Assembly (NCBI RefSeq): GCF_002250705.1
Contig: NZ_NMVP01000023.1
Span: 186,001-250,000 of the forward strand
From: Enemella evansiae
Lineage (GTDB): Bacteria; Actinomycetota; Actinomycetes; Propionibacteriales; Propionibacteriaceae
Reading direction: 5' to 3'
DNA: 64,000 bases
Program-made: the position numbers and the translations under genes
In this document: positions 59,720 to 64,000 of the stretch, piece after piece
How the letters are laid out: each line of letters opens with the position of its first letter
How positions within the stretch are numbered: the first letter of the stretch is position 1
Notes under the pieces: generated by a model
Databases searched by the model: none
What the model was told of the DNA's origin: nothing
What the model saw: the letters and a program-made list of their open reading frames with translations, nothing else

Positions 59720-61654
59720 TCACAGGTTGTCGATCGCCAGCCGCGGTACCGGATCGGCGGGAGTGAATCCGAAGACCTGACCGAGGAAGGACTGCTCGGC
59801 AGCCAGGGTGCGCCGGATCGAATCCGCGCGGCGGAAGCCGTGCGCCTCGCCGTCGAACACGACCAGGGCCACCGGCAATCCCTTCTCCCGCACGGCATCG
59901 GCCATCTGGTACGCCTGCTCCGGCGGTACGACCTTGTCCTCGGCACCCTGCAGGATCAGCATCGGGGTGTTCAACCGATCCAGCTGCTGCACCGGCGAAC
60001 GATCCTCATAGATCGCCCGTGCCGCGGGCCACGGTCCGACCAGCCCGTCCAGGTAGCGGGACTCGAACTTGTGCGTGTGTTCGGCCAGCGCGCCCAGGTC
60101 GCCGATGCCGTAGTGGCTGATGCCGGCGGCGAAGAAGTCGGTGCTGGTGAGTGCCCGGAGGGTGGTGTAGCCACCCGCGGAACCACCCTCGATCCAGACC
60201 CGCGCGGGATCGACCAGACCGCGGTCGATGAGATGCTGGGCGGCGGCCACGCAGTCGGCGACGTCCGCGATGCCCCAGTTTCCCTGCAGGCGTTGACGAT
60301 ACGCGCGACCGTAACCGGTGGAGCCGCTGTAGTTGACGTCGACGACGGCGTATCCGCGGGAGGTCCAGAACTGCACATCGAGGCGCAGAGCGGGTGCGGA
60401 GAAGCTGGTCGGGCCGCCGTGGCTGAGCACCTTCAGTGGCGGCAGTTCCCCTTGTGGAGCGGAGAATGCCGGATTCACCGGGGGATAGAACCAGGCGTAC
60501 GCCGCGGGCTCGCCGAAGCTGATCGGCTCGGCGACCGAGAGCAGGGCGGGGTCGAGATCCACCTCGGTGCTGGCCCGGACCACGGTCTCGGTGCCGGGGT
60601 CGGTGCCGGTGTCAGTCTTCGGGTCCAGGGTGATGATCGCGCTCGGGCGATCCGGGAAACCGGCGAGCAGGGCGATCCGATCATGGTCCGCGGCCAGGCC
60701 TCGAATGGTGTTCGCGGTGGTGGTGATCGGCTGCAATCCCGTGCTGGTGAGGAATCCGAGCCGAGCGACGCCGCTCTCCAGCCAGCGGCAGAGGATCGTA
60801 TCGGCATCGACGACAGCGAAATCGCCGATCCCGAGCTGCCAGGGTGGGGTACCGAACTCGTTGTCGACCGGATGCAGGGCGGTGCTGGTGCCATCGCGCC
60901 AGCGGTGCAGGTTCCAGTAGCCGGATTCGTCGCTGAGGAAGACGATTGCGCCGTCCTGCCAGGCCGGGCTGATCGCCGAGGTGTGCGGGCGATCCGACAC
61001 CGTGTGTTGCTCGCCGAGGCGGACGCCGGTGCCGTCGGTGGTCAGGGCGGCGGTCCGGATCCGGGTCTGGTCCCAGGGCATGTTCGGGTGATCCCATTCC
61101 ACCCAGGCGATCCGGCCGTCGGGGGAGACCGCGATGCCGTCGTAGAAGTCGGCGCCCTCGACGAGCACGGATTCGGCGCCGGTCTCCCAGTCCAGGGCGA
61201 CGATGCTGTTGACCGGTTCGCCGTGCTCGGCCAGGGTCTCGGCCCGATGGTCCTCACGGACGGCGAGCAACAACCGGCCGGCCGGGTGCAACCGCAGATC
61301 GCCGTAGCGCAGGTCGGGGGACCCGGTGAGCACCCGCGGTGAGCCACCGGGTTCCAACAGCAGCACCTCATTGCTGGGATGGTCGCAGAAGGCGATCACA
61401 CCATCGGCGATGGCGACGGCGCCACCACCGTATTCGTGCACGGTGCTGCGCAGGTAGTGCTCGGGGGTGAGCTCGGTCCGGGTACCGTCGGGGGACTGTC
61501 GCCACAGGCTCGTCCGGCCGCCCTGATCCGCCCGGGATTCCAACCAGTACAGGGATTCCTGGTCCAGCCAGGGTCCGCCGAGGCCGACCGAGGAGCCGGT
61601 CAGCAGGTCGGCGCCGAGTTCGGAGCGCCAGGCGCCGTGGGGTGCGATCTCCAT
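59720..61654 (-). CDS. S9-family prolyl oligopeptidase
   Basis: 644 residues. An N-terminal seven-bladed beta-propeller (to about 390) and a C-terminal alpha/beta hydrolase. The catalytic Ser is in GGSAGGYTT (about 490), the Asp in QGAEDKVVPP and the His in GEAHGFR. It cleaves short peptides. It is the last gene of a three-gene unit with a GNAT and a small membrane protein gene upstream. Confidence 0.93.
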   Translation of the reverse strand: MEIAPHGAWRSELGADLLTGSSVGLGGPWLDQESLYWLESRADQGGRTSLWRQSPDGTRTELTPEHYLRSTVHEYGGGAVAIADGVIAFCDHPSNEVLLLEPGGSPRVLTGSPDLRYGDLRLHPAGRLLLAVREDHRAETLAEHGEPVNSIVALDWETGAESVLVEGADFYDGIAVSPDGRIAWVEWDHPNMPWDQTRIRTAALTTDGTGVRLGEQHTVSDRPHTSAISPAWQDGAIVFLSDESGYWNLHRWRDGTSTALHPVDNEFGTPPWQLGIGDFAVVDADTILCRWLESGVARLGFLTSTGLQPITTTANTIRGLAADHDRIALLAGFPDRPSAIITLDPKTDTGTDPGTETVVRASTEVDLDPALLSVAEPISFGEPAAYAWFYPPVNPAFSAPQGELPPLKVLSHGGPTSFSAPALRLDVQFWTSRGYAVVDVNYSGSTGYGRAYRQRLQGNWGIADVADCVAAAQHLIDRGLVDPARVWIEGGSAGGYTTLRALTSTDFFAAGISHYGIGDLGALAEHTHKFESRYLDGLVGPWPAARAIYEDRSPVQQLDRLNTPMLILQGAEDKVVPPEQAYQMADAVREKGLPVALVVFDGEAHGFRRADSIRRTLAAEQSFLGQVFGFTPADPVPRLAIDNL

Positions 61655-61663
61655 GGGGAGACC

Positions 61664-62287
61664 TTAGCCACCGTGCGGTCGATGGTTCGCGGGCTCGGGT
61701 GGCAGCGGCCGGATCCATCCCGTGACCCGATCGAGGGCGGAGTCGAGCAGCCCGGGTCGCCAGCGCAGCGTACGGGAGAATTCGAGTCGCAGCTGGGGTT
61801 GCAGCGGATGGTCGGTGCTCACCTGGAAGCCGACCCGCTCCAGGAATTCGACCGGGGGCAGTACGCAGGACCCGCCGTGGCGGCTGCCGCGTACCTCGAG
61901 GGCATGGATGCCGGGTACGCGGACCATCCGCGCGGCCGCCGCCTGCACCAGTTGCCGGCCGAGGCCCTCGGCGGTGCAACCCGGATCGACCCGGATCGAG
62001 AGCACGACGGCGGCATCGGGGTTGCGCGGCCCGCCACCCTGCGGCCCGTTGCGCGGCACGTGCAGCGGCGGGCAGAACAGCAGGTGGCCGGCCAGCCGTC
62101 CGTCCTCGTGGCCGGTGATCCCGCACAGGCCCCATTCCTGCTGGGCCGCCCGCGCCCAGCCGGCCGGGCCGTGGTCGGCTTCGACACCCGCGCGGACCGT
62201 CGCACCGAGCGGACACTCCGAGCAGGTCAGCGGGAGTTCGGCGAGTCGCTCGGCGACCAAGGGCCGCAGCCGCGGGCGCAGGGTCAC
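61664..62287 (-). CDS. GNAT-family acetyltransferase-like protein
   Basis: 207 residues from GTG at 62287. Residues 85-180 hold a GNAT core (VVLSIRVDPGCTAEGLGRQLVQ, FLERVGFQVSTDHP). The N-terminus (LTCSECPLG) has two Cys. Its start overlaps the stop of the small membrane protein gene (GTGA). A longer ORF upstream has no support. The substrate is unknown. Confidence 0.8.
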   Translation of the reverse strand: MTLRPRLRPLVAERLAELPLTCSECPLGATVRAGVEADHGPAGWARAAQQEWGLCGITGHEDGRLAGHLLFCPPLHVPRNGPQGGGPRNPDAAVVLSIRVDPGCTAEGLGRQLVQAAAARMVRVPGIHALEVRGSRHGGSCVLPPVEFLERVGFQVSTDHPLQPQLRLEFSRTLRWRPGLLDSALDRVTGWIRPLPPEPANHRPHGG

Positions 62288-62478
62288 TTCGATTCCCGGT
62301 CCGGTTGGCCGAGGCGACGCGGCTGGGTGAGCCCGATCGCGAAACCGAGCACGATCGCGGCCAGCAGGCCGAGGCCGAGCCACACCATGCGACTGGGAGT
62401 CGGGCGCAGCAGGTCCTCGTCCCCGATCAACGGTCGGAACGGGCCCCGGTAGCGAACATCCTCCTCCATGGGGTCCAT
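62284..62478 (-). CDS. Small single-pass membrane protein
   Basis: 64 residues (MDPMEEDVRYRG start at 62478, or 61 residues from ATG at 62469). A cytoplasmic N-terminus, one transmembrane helix (VWLGLGLLAAIVLGFAIGL) and a short charged tail. It is divergent from the SURF1 gene and the first gene of the GNAT/peptidase unit. I do not know its function. Confidence 0.7.
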   Translation of the reverse strand: MDPMEEDVRYRGPFRPLIGDEDLLRPTPSRMVWLGLGLLAAIVLGFAIGLTQPRRLGQPDRESK

Positions 62479-62496
62479 CGTAGAATGGTCGCCAGC

Positions 62497-63453
62497 ATGA
62501 AACAGCCATCCGATGACCCTTCCTTGCCCGCCGCGGCCACCCCAACCGGTCGGGCGCGCGTCACCCCCGCGCGGCGCCGCCGCCAGGCCCTGATCTGGCT
62601 GGTGGGGCTGGTGGTGACCGGGGTGATGCTGGGGCTCGGGTTGTGGCAGATGCAGACGTTTCGCACCCAGGGCCAGGATGCGATGCGCGCCCGGATGACC
62701 CAGGCGGCCGTACCGCTGGATTCGGTGCTGCAGGTCGGGGAGATCCCCAAGGACGGTTATGGCCGCCCGGTGACGACCACGGGCCGGTATCTGCCGGAGC
62801 AGCAGGTGCTGGTCCCCGAGCCGAACGCCCCGGGGCGGTTTCGGGTTGTGACCGCGTTGCGGCTGGCCGACGGCACGGTGCTGCCGGTGGTCCGCGGGGT
62901 CGTCGAGGGTACCGACGCGCCCCCGCCGCCGGCCGGTGAGGTCACCCAGACCGGGCTGTTGCTGCCCACCGAGGCGGAGCCGGAGTCGCCCGCGCCGGCC
63001 GGTCAGCTCGGCACGGTACGCCTGCAGCGGCTGGCTCAGCTCTGGCCGGACCAGCTGATGCCCGGGTTCCTGAGCCTCGATGACGCCGGGGCGGCGGCGC
63101 AGGGGATGACCGCCGCCCAGGTGGATGTCCCGAGTGCCGCCGGGCAGGCCCGCAACAACGGCTACGCACTGCAGTGGTGGATCTTCGCCGCCGCGGCCGT
63201 GGCGGCGACGATCAAGCTCTCTCGCGATGCCGGGCGGGGCACCTCGCTGATCTCCGGTGACGAGGTGGATGACGCTGGGGACAACCCGGTGGAGAAGTCC
63301 GGCGACGATGTGGACGAGCGACCCGGGGACGGCGCCCGCGAGGCCACCGCCGAGGGCGCGGATGATGCGTCCATTCCCGCGCTGACCAGGGGAAACACGC
63401 CGGATGCGGGAGCTTCGGGGAACCCGCGTGAGCTGGGGACGACCGACCGGTGA
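62497..63453 (+). CDS. SURF1-family cytochrome oxidase assembly protein
   Basis: 318 residues. Two transmembrane helices (about 33-53 and 220-240) flank the SURF1 domain (GLGLWQMQTFRTQ at the start; GYGRPVTTTGRYLPEQQVLV; NNGYALQWWIFAAAA at the end). SURF1 helps assemble cytochrome c oxidase. The C-terminal tail is Asp/Glu/Gly-rich and longer than usual. The stop overlaps the next gene start (GTGA). Confidence 0.85.
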   Translation: MKQPSDDPSLPAAATPTGRARVTPARRRRQALIWLVGLVVTGVMLGLGLWQMQTFRTQGQDAMRARMTQAAVPLDSVLQVGEIPKDGYGRPVTTTGRYLPEQQVLVPEPNAPGRFRVVTALRLADGTVLPVVRGVVEGTDAPPPPAGEVTQTGLLLPTEAEPESPAPAGQLGTVRLQRLAQLWPDQLMPGFLSLDDAGAAAQGMTAAQVDVPSAAGQARNNGYALQWWIFAAAAVAATIKLSRDAGRGTSLISGDEVDDAGDNPVEKSGDDVDERPGDGAREATAEGADDASIPALTRGNTPDAGASGNPRELGTTDR

Positions 63454-63851
63454 GCAAACCGGAACTGATGGGAGAAACTGTGGATAACCCCCGTGCCGTG
63501 CGAGCGGCGCTGCTGCGCTACCGGGTGATGGCCTACGTGGTCGGCGTGCTGCTCGTGGTGCTGATCTGCATCGGCATGCCGCTGAAGTATCTGGCCCCCG
63601 ATCCAACGCTCAACGAGCTCGGCGGCAAGATCAACACCGTCCTCGGCATCGGGCACGGCTGGCTCTACATGGCGCTGCTGGTGACCGCGTACGACCTGGG
63701 ACGCCGGGTGAAGTGGGCGTGGAAGCGGCTGCTGGGAATCGCCCTGGCCGGTACGGTGCCGTTCCTGTCGTTCGTCGCGGAGCGGTACGCCACCAAGGAT
63801 GTCCAGGCCAAGCTGGCCGCCGCCGACGCCATCGAGAACCAGGCTTCCTGA
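63450..63851 (+). CDS. DUF3817 membrane protein
   Basis: 133 residues from GTG at 63450, or ATG at 63468. Three or four transmembrane segments and the family pattern GKINTVLGIGHGWLYMALLVTAYDLGRR. DUF3817 proteins are of unknown function and common beside SURF1-like genes in actinobacteria. It overlaps the SURF1 gene by 4 bp and is convergent with parB. Confidence 0.85.
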   Translation: MSKPELMGETVDNPRAVRAALLRYRVMAYVVGVLLVVLICIGMPLKYLAPDPTLNELGGKINTVLGIGHGWLYMALLVTAYDLGRRVKWAWKRLLGIALAGTVPFLSFVAERYATKDVQAKLAAADAIENQAS

Positions 63852-63872
63852 TCCTCGCGGGCGCGGGCGCGC

Positions 63873-64000
63873 TCAGCCCTGGTCGCCCAGTCGCATCAGG
63901 GCGACGATCCGCTCCAGATCCTCGGGTGAGGCGAACTCGATCACGATCTTGCCCTTGCTGCGACCCATGTCCACCCGGGCACGGGTGTCGAAGTGGTCGC
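63873..64000 (-). CDS. parB: Chromosome partition protein ParB, C-terminal end (partial)
   Basis: 41 codons are visible up to the window edge: the C-terminal dimerisation domain ([20 protein letters not shown]). ParB loads on parS near the origin and drives origin segregation with ParA. It shows that the window lies close to the chromosomal origin. Confidence 0.9.
   Translation of the reverse strand, partial: DHFDTRARVDMGRSKGKIVIEFASPEDLERIVALMRLGDQG

Noticed and set aside
1..64000. tRNA or rRNA genes, insertion sequences, parS sites
   Set aside because: I looked for cloverleaf ends, transposase-like ORFs and the parS palindrome and saw none; without tools I cannot exclude divergent ones.

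Overview
The window is high-GC actinobacterial DNA. Nearly all genes use GC-rich codons, GTG starts are common, start/stop overlaps of the ATGA/GTGA type abound, and a SigR-type (GGGAAT-N18-GTT) promoter precedes trxB. The thioredoxin pair at the left and the 3' end of parB at the right edge place it near the chromosomal origin. A propionibacterial (Propionibacteriales) host fits the overall gene mix, but this is inference, not proof.

Layout. 1-6.2 kb: a membrane protein (partial), a PQQ-like beta-propeller protein, trxB, an array of short repeats, trxA and two membrane-anchored proteins. 6.2-11 kb: a tetronate (erythronate/threonate) oxidation set, with a denD-like epimerase/dehydrogenase on one strand, an otnK-like kinase overlapping an ltnD-like dehydrogenase on the other, and two membrane proteins between them. 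11-15.7 kb: a secreted/anchored protein, a membrane Ser/Thr kinase, an HTH regulator and a PRC-barrel protein carrying EF-hand-like loops in a Gln/Gly-rich tail. 15.7-26.3 kb: a homoprotocatechuate (3,4-dihydroxyphenylacetate) meta-cleavage operon on the minus strand. It holds a FAH-RraA fusion, a GntR regulator, hpaE, hpaD, hpaH, hpaI and a MobA-like flavoprotein hydroxylase, with a divergent MHS transporter and a convergent MarR regulator.

26.3-33.4 kb: an NTF2-FMO fusion oxygenase with a divergent GAF regulator, then a class I P450 system (P450, LysR, ferredoxin, ferredoxin reductase). 33.6-40.3 kb: homogentisate genes (hmgA, an overlapping unknown gene, and fahA further on) mixed with a lipoprotein, a solute-binding-like protein, a phosphatase, an SRPBCC protein and a flavin reductase. 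40.35-42.6 kb: a DUF222/HNH endonuclease gene flanked on both sides by palindromic repeat elements, including five tandem 63-bp units. 42.6-51.1 kb: a ROK-controlled sugar ABC importer with a GH38 alpha-mannosidase; the binding-protein gene is frameshifted. 51.1-59.7 kb: GNAT and META-domain genes, an MHS transporter, a self-sufficient CYP116B-type P450, IclR, an aldo/keto reductase, two VOC proteins and a GntR regulator. 59.7-64 kb: a prolyl oligopeptidase, GNAT, SURF1, a DUF3817 protein and parB.

The core theme is a catabolic block of about 50 kb for hydroxyaromatic acids and sugar acids, lying between two housekeeping loci (trx and parB). The sequence signals that known families do not explain are: a palindromic repeat family whose stems covary while the core and ends stay constant; a second intergenic element present three times with an exactly fixed 34-nt spacing between its two conserved blocks; a cluster of CCATGATCA repeats; and a GGCGTACGCC-like motif used in all reading frames.
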